In this document: positions 9,179-18,630 of the stretch, piece by piece | Numbering within the stretch: position 1 is the stretch's first letter | Layout: each line of letters starts with the position of its first letter | Assembly (NCBI GenBank): GCA_037447655.1 | Contig: JBBHKE010000588.1 | Span: 1-26,876, forward strand | Direction: 5' to 3' | DNA: 26,876 bases | Source of the DNA: Zygnema cylindricum | Taxonomy: Eukaryota > Streptophyta > Zygnematophyceae > Zygnematales > Zygnemataceae | Program-made: the position numbers and the translations under genes | Notes under the pieces: generated by a model | The model's database searches: none | Told to the model about the DNA's origin: nothing | Seen by the model: only the letters and a program-made list of their open reading frames with translations

Positions 9179-12100
9179 GTAAGATAAAAAGGGAGAGAGG
9201 GGAAGAGGGAGAGTGGGGAAGAGGGAGAGAGGGGAAGAGGGAGAGTGGGGAAAGAGGGAGAGAGGGAAAGAGGGAGAGAGGGAAAGAGGGAGAGTGGGGA
9301 AGAGGGAGAGAGGGGAAGAGGGAGAGTGGGGAAGAGGGAGGGGGGGGAAGAGGGAGAGGGGGGAAGAGGGAGGTGGGAGGGAGGAGGGAAGGAGGGGGTG
9401 GAGGAGGGAGAGTGGGAGGAGGAGAGGGGGGGAAGGGGGGGAGGGGGGAAAGAGGGGGAGGGGGGAGGGGGGAGAGTGGGGAGGAGGGAGAGTGGGGAGG
9501 AGGGAGAGTGGGGAAGAGGGAGAGGGGCAGGCTAAAGGGGGATGGATTAAAGGAAAAAAAAGACTACTTAAACAAAAAAAACAGTTGATAAAATGTTTAA
9601 TAAAAAATATTTGAGTTTCGGAACTTATTTTGCGTTGTAAATGCTATCGATATTAATAATAATGTACCATAAGATAATACAGTAGTAGTTTAGTAGTAGT
9701 AGTTTTTTTTTTTTTTTTTTAATAATAATGGATAATAATGCAATGTAATGTAATGTACTGCAGCAATAACGCAACTAGTAACAATAAAAATTCAATTAAT
9801 GTAACTCAATTAATTACTGTGAATTGTGGCTAATTGTTGTAATTGCATTTTTTTTTTGTCCGTTTTATAGATTCAATCGACACCATAAATAATGTGGATG
9901 GCAATCCTCGTCGAGAACTTGCGACCGTTTCTCCTTCGGGCCTTTGTTTTGAAAGAATAGGGGAGAAAAGTGAGTTATCCACCCATATTTGATGTTGAAA
10001 CGCAATGTTTATACCGGAGTAAATCGTACGACTGTTACTTTTTTTTGGGATATTTTGGGTAACTTTCGTGCCCATTTTTTACCCTCCTAGTGTATGATTT
10101 AGCCTCAACATCAAGGCAATTTTTTTTTTCTTATTTCTTTAATTTCCTTATGATGTTGAATTTTCAGTTTCTAATGTTTTTTGTTTGATTTTGCCTCCAA
10201 AGTCCCAAAATGTCGAGTGTCTAGAATCTTGTTCAATGTTCAATGTCCAATATCTAATGTTCAATGTCCAATATCTAATGTTCAATGTCCAATATCTAAT
10301 ATTCAATGTCCAATATCTAATGTTCAATGTCCCGTATCTAATGTTCAATGTCCAATATCTAACATTCAATGCCCAATATCTAATGTTCAATGTCCAAATA
10401 TCTAATGTTCAATGTCCAAATATCTAATGTTCAATGTCCAATATCTAATGTCCAATGTCCAATATCTAATTTTCAGTGTCCAATATCTAATGTTCAATTT
10501 CCAATATCTAATGTTCAATGTCCATTATCTAATGTTCAATGTCCAATATCTAATATTCAATATAAAATATCTAATGTTCAATGTCCAATATCTAATGGTC
10601 AGTGTCCAATATCTAATGTTCAATGTCCAATATCTAATGTTCAATGTCCAGTATCTAATGTTCAATCAATATCTATGTTTGATTGATGATATTAATGTTC
10701 GATATCTATTAATCCAATATCTATTTCAATGATGATCTAATGTCTGTCCACATTTCCATGTTCAATGCCAATATCTAATGTTCAATGTCCAGTATCTAAT
10801 GTTCAATGTCCAATATCTAATGTTCAATGTCAAATATCTAATGTTCAATGTCCAATATCTAATGTTCAATGTCCAATATCTAATGTTCAATGTCCAATAT
10901 CTAATGTTCAATGTCCAGTATCTAATGTTCAATGTACAATATCTAATGTTCAATGTCCAATATCTAATGTTCAATGTCAAATATCTAATGTTCAATGTCC
11001 AATATCTAATGTTCAATTTCCAATATCTAATGTTCAATGTCCATTATCTAATGTTCAATGTACAATATCTAATGTTCAATGTCCAATATCTAATGTTCAA
11101 TGTCCAATATCTAATGTTCAATGTCCAATATCTAATGTTCAATGTCCAATATCTAATGTTCAATTTCCAATATCTAATGTTCAATGTCCAATATCTAATG
11201 TTCAATGTCCAATATCTAATGTTCAATGTCCAATATCTAATGTTCAATGTCCAATATCTAATGTTCAATGTCCAATATCTAATGTTCAATGTCCAGTATC
11301 TAATGTTCAATGTACAATATCTAATGTTCAATGTCCAATATATAATGTTCAATGTCCAATATCTAATGTTCAGTGTCCAATATCTGATGTTCAATGTCCA
11401 ACGTCCAATGTTCAAAATTCACATTGCTGAATGTTTTTTATCCCAACATAATCTTAATTCAGTTAGTTTTGTTTTGCTTGTGTGAATTACCTTGATGTAC
11501 AGCTACCTTTTCTTGACTTAAATTTTTCTGTCTTTACGGCATCACTTTGTAACCTTATTCGCAATGCTGTTTATCGCAAGCTTGTACCATCAGGGACTCT
11601 AACCTTATTTAGGAACTAGTCTTATTTAGTGAGTTTAACCTTATTTTGTTGTATTCTTTACAGCTTATATCGCTATGAAAGGTCATCCCGCTAACTCACA
11701 ATATGCGGTTTTCGCAACTCAAGATGGACTTATGGAAATCGCAAAAATTCCTCCAACAGGATCCGCTCAACCTTTAGCTATAAAAAAAACATTTTTCGAT
11801 ATTCGTTCTCGAGTTTGGAGTCAAGGGGAACGAGGATTACTTAGTTTTGCATTTCATCGCAATTATAACAGAAATGGCCGATTTTTTGTTTCGTATATTT
11901 GCGATTCAAATAAAATCCCGGATTGTAAGGTACTTGCGTCCAACATTATTTTCATTTTTTTATTTTTTATTTTTCTTTCATCTGCTTTGATAGTCGTGGA
12001 TAGACAGTTTGGTTCGGTTCTCTACCCACACTAATTTTTGTGCGATGACATTAGGGAGATACCTAATCCCTTAGAAGTGTAATGTACTTTTCAATTAAAA

Positions 12101-15100
12101 AACATGTTTTATATAGGATGTCTTACATAATTTAAGTCAAAAACTCTGCCTAACCTTCTTTTTTTTTGCAAAAAAATAAAATCACTTGCTTTTTTAATTT
12201 ATTAAATTTCAAGAGTCTTTGTCAACCCAAATTGTACTTTGAGGAGAAGAAATCAACTCTTTATACGGTCACAATTATTACATTTTTGTTCCCTCTTTTA
12301 AATATTCTCTCTTTCTCTCCCCCCTTCTTTATATATCCCTAATCATGTGATTACGTGGTAAAAATTTGGCTAGTCACGTTAACGATAGGTAAACAATTGC
12401 AATTTGGGTTTTCTTTTCTATTTGTTCATGTGTGCTCATCATGAATTATGCCTTTTGCAGTGCCTACTTTCCTTTGCTCAGATTAGTTTTCTCCGGTCTG
12501 ATTCAAATCCTGACAAACAATTTAAGACATAGGGAACATAGGTTTGTGGTCATTACGATCACCAAAGCTTGGCACACTTTGAAGAAGCAACGCCATACTC
12601 CTATGAGTATACTCTTATATGTGTAAAAAATGATACAATTCCTGCTCACCAGCAAAGTAGTCACACTGACCCGAGTTCGTGCGTTAAACTCTAAGGCAAT
12701 TGGTCTTCCTTCTCATAACAAGAATGGCTTTCTCATAACAACAACGGCTTTCTCAACAACAATGTATCTAACATATACGCTGAACTTGACACTCGTACGA
12801 TTTTGACGGAACTGTGTGAGCCAATATTGGAGCATGTGTCAAGGTCTACTCATACCCTCTAAACATTGGATGGTCCATTCCCACTTGGCACTTGACTTGG
12901 TCAGGTTTAACAAAGATTGCATCAAATTACATCATTTTCTGGAATGAACTTCATGAAGTTATCAGCAAAACCCTCAAAATATCGAAACTCCAAAAAATAT
13001 TTTTGGCACTTCCCAATTATCCACATGTGAACGCTTCTTTGCATTAAGAACAACACCTACCGCACTGACTGTGCGGCCAGAGTATAATAGTTTTTTCTCG
13101 TAAAATACGTACTTCAATTTTTTTGTAAAAAATTGACCATTCCGCTCTTCATTGTTTGGCTATTTAAGAGATAGTTCTTGCAAAGGGATGGAGTGCGTAT
13201 AACTCTAGACACCAGAAGGCTATTGGAAAGCAACCTTATTCTTGTCTGGGTACTATTTTTACTTCCTTTTGTTTACTTTGGTACATGTGGTACGAGCTGG
13301 ATAATAGGGAATTATTTAGGTACCTGTGGATTGTAAGAGAGGGATACATTTTGTAACCGAAACATGAATTGTACGTTGGGTGGAAAAAAAAAAACCTCTA
13401 ATATGGTTACGTTTATTACATTTTTTTTTCTCTTTATAAAAATATCCTCTCTCACTCTCTCTCTCTCTCCCATTTTGTTTTCCAGACTACTTGCGCTTGT
13501 AATGCAAAAACAAATTGTACTTTGGGTGAAAGGAAAACAACTTGTAACACGGTCACGATTATTGCCGAATACTCTGTTCCTTCTCCAACGACTATTTTAT
13601 CAGTCGTAAATTCAACTGAAGTAAGGAGAATTATGTCGTACGGGAGACCCTATGGAAATCACATGGGAGGAGAAATATTTTTTGGAAATGATGGTTATCT
13701 TTATATCACATCAGGTAAAATTACCAAAACCGATTTATCGAATTGCAAAACTAAAAAAAAAAAAAAAAAAAAAATAGGTTATCCTGATCCCATTTTAGTT
13801 TCCTTCTTCCTCTCTCTCTCTCTAGCCCTCTCTCTCACTTTTTCTCTGTCTGTGTCCCTCTCCCTCTCCCTCACCCTTCACCCTCCTCGTCCCTCCTCTC
13901 CTCCACCTGTCCTTGTAGCTTTCCTTTCATCCTCTCCCTCCGAGTTGCTTACCTTCTTGACCCCTACTTCCCCCTTCCCTCTTCCCCAACGCTTTTTCTC
14001 CCTCTCTCTCCCTGTACCTCCCCCCTCTCCTTCCTCCTCTCCTTTTTTTTCTAGGCGACGGAGGTAGTGCCGGAGACCCTTTTAAATTTGCCCAAAATGG
14101 CTTAGCGCCCCTCGGAAAAATTTTCCGACTCGATATAAATTATATTCCGGAAGGCAAAACATACAGAATTCCGAGCACGAATCCATTCGTAAAAACTAAG
14201 GGAATTTTACCGGAAACCTATGTTCTCGGTTTACGAAATCCGTGGAGGTGTTTCTCGGACCGTATAACGGGACGGATTTTGTGCGGAGATGTCGGACAGG
14301 TAAAAAGGCTCTTCTCTTTACGTCGTTTTTTTTTTATTATTAATTTTATTTATGTTTTGTTCTATTTTTATGTTTGTAAGATATTCGTTTGTTTGTTTCT
14401 TCCTTTCTTTCATTCTTTCTTGTACTTTCTTTCATTTTTTCTATCCATCTTTCTTTCTTTTCTTTATTATGTGGTGGTGGAAATATTCATTGTTTTGTTA
14501 TTTGTTATTTTCCCCTTTATTTTTTGAAGTTCGTTATACATGTACCGAAAAGGTAATTTTTTTTTTTCATACATTTCTTTTGTTCCTTTCTGCTTTTGTT
14601 TGTCAACTGTATATTTTCAATGAATTTATTCATATATTTTTATTGGTTAAAATGTTCACTTTTTCTTTTCTTTCTTTCATCTCATTTTAGGGGAAATTGG
14701 AAGAAATCGACGACATTTATTCAGGATATAATTATGGTTGGAATAGAATGGAGGGAACCATAGATTATAACGTCAAGACTACGGTAAAATTTGGAACATT
14801 GGCGAAACCACTTTTTCAATATTCGCATTATGGATTAAATATTACGGGTGCTCCCGTTGGTGGAGTAAGTGTTATTGGAGGAATTATTCATCGAGCCAAA
14901 CGGAACTCTTGTTTAACGGGTGAGAGTTTTTACTATCACGTTTTCTTTTATTATTGTTATTATCAATGTTATTCTATTTTATTTGATTTTGACTTCTCCC
15001 TCCCTCTCCCTCTCCTCCCTCCCTCCCTTTCCCTCTATGGTTTTTTGTTCTATTTCATTTTGAGTCTTTTGAAAAAGTTACTCTATTGAAGACATTGTTC

Positions 15101-16730
15101 GTAGGGACAAACGAAACACTTGTTTAACGGGTGGGATTTTTTGCTTTCTTTTTATGATTTTATTGTTATTATTATTATCAATGTTTATATACTTTAATCA
15201 ATTTCATTTTGATTTTTTTAAATGTATGCTTTGTTGGAGAAATTGTTTGGAAAGACAAACGTAAGTCTTGTCTAACGGGTGAGATTTTTTGCATTTTTTT
15301 TTTATAATTATTATCAATGTTAATGTATTTTATTCTATTTCATTTTGAGTTATTTAAATGTTTACTTTATTGGAAACATTCTTTGTGGAGAGAAAAGAAA
15401 CACTTGTTTAAAGGCAGGTGTTATTTGTATATTTTTTTGTCTTTTTCATAGTCATCCTCATCAATATGACGCTTCCTTCTATTTCCTCTTTCTTCTACCT
15501 CTTCTTCTTCTCCTTCTCCTCCTCCTTCTCCTCATTCTTCTCCTTCTCCTTCTCCTTTTCTATCTCATCCTCGTTCTCCTTCTTCTCTTTCTCTTCTTCA
15601 ATCTCCTTTCTCCTTCTCCTTCTTCGTCCCCTTTGTCTTCTTTTTCTTCTCCTTCTTCTTCCTTTTCTTTTTCTTCTTCTACTTCTCCTTCCTCCTTTTT
15701 CCCTCTCCTTCTTCCCACTCCTTTACCCCTTCTTTCTTCCCTCTCCTTCTACCACGTCTTTCTTCACTCTCCTTCCCTCTTCCTACCTCGTGCTTATCCT
15801 TCTTCTCCCTCCCTCTTTCCTCTCTTACTTCTTCACCTTCATCTTCTCCTTCTTTTTCTGCCTCCTCCCACTCCTCCCCCCCCTCCCTCTCCCCTTCCAC
15901 TCCCTCCTCTCCCTCCTTTCTCCCTCCAACCTCCAGTCTCCTCGTCCCTCCTCCATCTTCCCTTCTCCATATTCCCTCCTCCCTCCTTTTAATTCCATAT
16001 TTCCTCTTCTTCTTCCACTTCCTCCTCTTCCTCTTTCTTCTTCCCCATCTTCTTCCTTATTCTTCTTCCACTTCCTCTTCCTCTTTCTTCTTCCCCATCT
16101 TCTTTCTTATTCTTCCTTCTCCTTCTCCTTGTTTTCCTTCTTTTTCTTCCTCTTTCTTCATCCTCTTCTTCTCCTCCTCCTACCCCTCTCCCCTCCTCCT
16201 CCGCCTTCACCTTTGCCTTCTTTTTTCTTTTCCCTCTTATTCCTCGTTCTTCCTCTTCCTATTCTTTCTTCTTCTTCCCTATTTCCTCCACCTCCTCATC
16301 CTCTCTCTCCCCCGCCTCCCTCGCTCTTTCCCCCCCACCTCTCTCTCTCCTCTCCCTCTCTCTTCCCCCCCCTCCCCCCCCCCCTCTCCCTCTCTCTCTC
16401 CCTCCCTCTCTCCCTCTCTCCCTCTCGCTCCTCGCCCTCTCTCAAAATGTGATATTTTTTTTGTTTACTCTATTTTTTGTAGGAAAATACCTTTATAGTG
16501 ATCTTGTGGGAACTCAATTTGTTGGTACGGTTTATCCGCCACAAGGGGTGTCACCATCAACTATTCAAGTTCCGTCATTTTGTGCGTCAAACTCATCAAT
16601 TTCATGTAATGTTTTGACTATCGGACAAATTTGGAGTTGGGGTACGGACATAAAGGACGAAGCTTATATGTTAACTACTTCCGGAACTTATCGAATCGCC
16701 AATTTTTCGAGGTGTGGTTTGGTTTGTTGA
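9091..16730 (+). CDS. HIPL: HIPL-type secreted beta-propeller protein, six-exon gene model
   Basis: Proposed join: 9091-9178, 11664-11929, 13486-13714, 14055-14299, 14691-14919, 16483-16730. This gives 1305 nt and 434 codons plus stop TGA, with GT/AG borders and matching phases. The product resembles plant HIPL proteins (relatives of animal hedgehog-interacting protein) with the glucose/sorbosone dehydrogenase propeller fold. Visible motifs are FAFHRNYNRNGRFFVSY (exon 2); a Cys-rich loop DCKTTCACNAKTNCTLG (about 116-132) typical of the plant branch; NHMGGEIFFGNDGYLYI (176-192; H177 is at the family's conserved His position); GDGGSAGDPFKFAQN (195-209); GLRNPWRC (253-260); CGDVGQ (271-276); GYNYGWNRMEG (288-298); and a C-terminal SRCGLVC resembling the plant family end. 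It is probably secreted; family members are thought to be cell-surface or extracellular, with enzyme activity unproven. Exon 1 is the weak point. The usual N-terminal cysteine-rich region is absent, giving 434 residues against roughly 650-700 in many plant members. It is possible that true upstream exons were missed. Confidence 0.85.
9188..9535. repeat. GGGAGA/GGGAAGAG polypurine tract
   Basis: About 350 bp almost purely purine on the plus strand, mostly GGGAGAG(T)GGGGAAGA units, with runs of five to seven G between about 9340 and 9480. It begins about 9 bp after the proposed exon 1 donor. The frames open across it are low-complexity Gly/Glu/Arg artefacts. Closely spaced G runs could form G-quadruplexes in the non-template strand or RNA (inference). 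Confidence 0.85.
9680..9735. repeat. TAG/TAA microsatellite and poly-T run
   Basis: A short run of TAG trinucleotides, a T homopolymer of about 18-20 bases, and AATAATAATGG units, inside proposed intron 1. Confidence 0.7.
10239..11414. repeat. 21-bp minisatellite, about 50 copies in two blocks
   Basis: The unit is close to TTCAATGTCCAATATCTAATG (21 bp). Block 1 is about 10239-10666 and block 2 about 10761-11414, separated by about 95 bp of degenerate unit-like sequence. Variants include CCAGTATC, TACAATATC, TTTCCAATATC and TCAAATATC. Because 21 is divisible by three and the unit lacks stops in several frames, long frames stay open on both strands (heptads SNVQCPI on plus, NIRYWTL on minus). 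The array sits in a proposed intron, and I treat these frames as non-coding. Variant order repeats at distance, so blocks of units have been amplified together. Confidence 0.95.
12220..12281 (+). pseudogene. Exon 3 echo 1
   Basis: AATTGTACTTTG and ATACGGTCACAATTATT match exon 3 AATTGTACTTTG and ACACGGTCACGATTATT, with a small gap between them that breaks the frame. Roughly three quarters of bases agree by eye. The copy stops at ATTAC, where the real exon continues. Confidence 0.6.
13352..13419 (+). pseudogene. Exon 3 echo 2
   Basis: Aligns without gaps to exon 3 and translates as CNRNMNCTLGGKKKTSNMV, against CNAKTNCTLGERKTTCNTV in the gene. It lies about 70 bp upstream of the real exon. It is followed by intron-like sequence and has no evident splice acceptor of its own. 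Confidence 0.65.
13715..14054 (+). other. HIPL intron 3
   Basis: Starts GTAAAATT and ends TTTTTTTCTAG. It contains a poly-A run of about 20 bases near 13754 and then about 250 bp of CT-rich sequence leading to the acceptor. Confidence 0.8.
14300..14690 (+). other. HIPL intron 4
   Basis: Starts GTAAAAAGG and ends CATCTCATTTTAG. It is T-rich, with TTTC and TTTCTTTC microsatellite-like stretches, and nothing else is recognised. The frames open across it are Phe/Leu-rich composition artefacts. Confidence 0.8.
15079..15130 (+). pseudogene. Exon 5 tail echo 1 with donor
   Basis: Translates YSIEDIVRRDKRNTCLT, then a split codon at GTGGGAT (15131), aligning to exon 5 SVIGGIIHRAKRNSCLT followed by GTGAGAG. 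The exon frame has stops just upstream, so it is not a simple alternative extension of exon 5. Confidence 0.7.
15227..15278 (+). pseudogene. Exon 5 tail echo 2 with donor
   Basis: Translates CFVGEIVWKDKRKSCLT and is followed by GTGAGAT (15279), almost the real donor. It uses CGT for the conserved Arg and CTA for the Leu, both synonymous with the gene. Confidence 0.7.
15363..15417 (+). pseudogene. Exon 5 tail echo 3 with altered donor
   Basis: Translates YFIGNILCGEKRNTCLK and then reaches GGCAG and GTGTTA (15418). The donor is displaced by a few bases, and this is the most diverged copy. Confidence 0.6.
15470..16443. repeat. ~1 kb polypyrimidine tract
   Basis: Almost pure C/T on the plus strand, grading from TTCTCC units to CCCTCTCTC with C homopolymers near 16365-16385. 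It ends about 40 bp before the exon 6 acceptor. Confidence 0.9.
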
Positions 16731-17149
16731 ATGTTTAAGTAATATTTATGTATACGGGTTTTTTTAGGGATTGTCATATGTATAAGTTAAGTTTTCAACA
16801 ATACTTTCAACTACTATTTTTGTTGAAGCACATGAGATGGAGTAATATAAATGTTTTTATAGTATATGCAAATTGCGAGTGTATCTTATTTGTTCAAGTT
16901 TAAAGGAGGAAGTGTGGTATCTTTTTTCGGTGTAAACAGGAGTATGGTTTTGTTTTAAATTCAAGGGGAGAGTGGGTAACGTAGGGTTAAGGTCATTATG
17001 GTATTGGTTTAGGGTTTAAGGACTCTTACTGAACCCAGTTAATAATTTCTATTTCATAAAATTTGGACATCCACCATTGAATGAAAATTTATTCAATGTC
17101 CACAAAGATGAGTGTGGCACCTTGAAGACAGTGCCCATGTAACCGAAAC
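16731..17149 (+). other. HIPL 3' flank; no gene recognised
   Basis: AT-rich sequence after the stop codon, presumably containing the 3' UTR. I could not place a cleavage site. I see no further coding exon or exon echo. Confidence 0.4.
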
Positions 17150-17820
17150 TTTGAAATTTACTTTTAGATTTTTGCGAAGATTCTCCCATCTACTTTGCAG
17201 AGCGTTCCAATGTGCAAATATGAAATCGTTACTTGTATTGTGACGGTTGTAGACATGGGTAAGACTTATGACAGTTGTAGACGTCTACAAATCTTGGCAC
17301 AATTGGTGACGTCTACAAAACAACGACGGTTGTAGACGTCGAGTTTTTTGTGACATTGTAGATGTTTAAGGTTGTGAAATTGCGAAGTCATTCTCACTTG
17401 TGATGTCACTAGAACCAAAAATTTCTGCCAAGGCTTTCCGATTTCTTTTTTTTATCTTTTATTACTCGATATGCAATCAAATAACGACAAGACATTCAAA
17501 AAAATGACAAAAATGTCTTTCATTTTATACCACTATTGTCGTGTTTCATTCCAAAAAGAGGGAAAGAGGAGCAAAAGAGTGAGAGGGAGGGGAAGAGACG
17601 ACGACGACGTAGACTTTTGAAAAGGACCATGAATGAAAGTGGAGGTCCGACACCCCTACAGGTTTTTCCCATACATGCTCATCATTTTTCTGCGTACATG
17701 CGCGTGACGAGCAAAAAAAAATATAGCGTGTACTCTCCCTTGTGCAAAAAATTTCAAAAACGTGTGACGCGTGTGATAACGTTTTCCTATTCGTTGCTCA
17801 ATTGTTACTTTTAATAAAAT
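17150..17820 (+). repeat. Dispersed repeat Y, fuller copy
   Basis: The first part (17160-17345) matches 5330-5530 and the second (17330-17810) matches 1905-2400. Words such as TTGTAGACGTC recur several times between 17240 and 17345. There are GAGGGAGGGGAAGAGACGACG and TACATGCTCATC blocks. The small plus-strand frame at 17536-17814 is not recognisable and is probably chance. No terminal repeats are identified. Confidence 0.55.
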
Positions 17821-18630
17821 AGACTTGCGAGTCAATTTCAGTAGAGGTTTAAAGATGAGCTAGCATGACGTGGCAATGGGTCGAAACAGAAAATAACACC
17901 TAGTTGGAGTACATTTTAAGTTAAAAGATGACGCAACATGTGGTTTGGTTTCTACACATTTTTAGTACGGCGGAATGTTGCAGGTTCAATTTCGGAGGAA
18001 AGCGATCGAATGAAACCCTTGCTTTAACACATGGGCACACAGCCTAAGACAAGTCATAGGGTAGTTATAGGATAGCAGGTTTAGACTTATTTTTAGGGTG
18101 AATCAGAGAATTCACGCAATTTTTTGGATAATATTCCGTACGGAATATTTTGGAATTGTACGATTCAGTGCGATTTTCTTCAAGAAAGTCACCCTATTTT
18201 TTGTTTCGACCGGATTTTTGATTCGATGTTAATTCATTTGATGTTTAGTTATTCATACATTTAATCCATCCAAGTTAATGATAGTTTTGATATGGAGTGG
18301 GCCAATATGTTCTTTTCCTGTTACTTGACCCTATTGCCAAATATGGAGACTAATAAGTGTTCCACATCCAAAATTATTGAGTGTATTTAAAACCAGTGAT
18401 TAAATTTTATCCATTTAAAACATGCGGTGATTAAAGTTAAAAAAATGCATAGGTTGGAGTGATATGAAGGTTTACGGTTTAGAGTACAAACATATTATTT
18501 GTTAGAATAAATTAGTTTAAATGTTCCGGGAAAGTATTTGAGAATAATATTTGGCAAGGCCAAATTACCCCCATCCATTCCCTATACTTTTAACACCATC
18601 ATCTATTCACTCATTACGCTTGAACTTAAA
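17821..18630. other. No gene recognised; contains a 20-bp palindrome
   Basis: About 800 bp of AT-rich DNA without recognised coding sequence. A perfect palindrome, AATATTCCGT followed by its reverse complement ACGGAATATT, is at 18130-18149. Confidence 0.4.

Larger units (their letters stand above)
9179..11663 (+). other. Proposed HIPL intron 1 (2.5 kb)
   Basis: Starts GTAAGATAAA and ends TTCTTTACAG. It holds the polypurine tract (9188-9535), poly-T and TAG/TAA microsatellites (about 9680-9735), unrecognised AT-rich DNA (9736-10230), the 21-bp minisatellite (10239-11414) and about 250 bp of plain AT-rich sequence before the acceptor. I found no cysteine-rich HIPL N-terminal exon in it. Confidence 0.5.
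11930..13485 (+). other. HIPL intron 2 (1.56 kb) with two echoes of exon 3
   Basis: Starts GTACTTGCG and ends CATTTTGTTTTCCAG. It contains two degenerate copies of the exon 3 start, at 12220-12281 and 13352-13419. Each is followed by similar ATTACATTTTT...CTCTCTC sequence. Between them (12300-13340) I recognise no gene. A short repeat with 'ggctttctcataacaa' occurs at about 12725-12765. Confidence 0.75.
14920..16482 (+). other. HIPL intron 5 (1.56 kb) with exon echoes and CT tract
   Basis: Starts GTGAGAG and ends TATTTTTTGTAG. The first 500 bp hold three diverged copies of the exon 5 tail with donor-like GTG motifs (15079-15130, 15227-15278, 15363-15417). The remaining 1 kb (about 15470-16443) is an almost uninterrupted C/T tract. 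Open frames across the tract are artefacts. Confidence 0.8.

Noticed and set aside
9052-9614. Gly/Glu/Arg-rich proteins across the purine tract
   Set aside because: Several overlapping frames are open because of composition. The splice donor at 9179 and the gene model explain the region better.
10239-11414. CRISPR-like array or repeat protein genes in the 21-bp array
   Set aside because: The units are contiguous with no spacers. The open frames exist on both strands because the unit is 21 bp without stops, and the array sits in an intron.
12432-12626. Extra HIPL exon within intron 2
   Set aside because: The frame shows no resemblance to the propeller family, and exons 2 and 3 already join in phase across the expected Cys-rich loop.
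15345-16452. Long Ser/Pro/Leu/Phe-rich proteins in the CT tract
   Set aside because: Frames across a C/T-only tract rarely meet stops. They lie in HIPL intron 5 and have no complex sequence.
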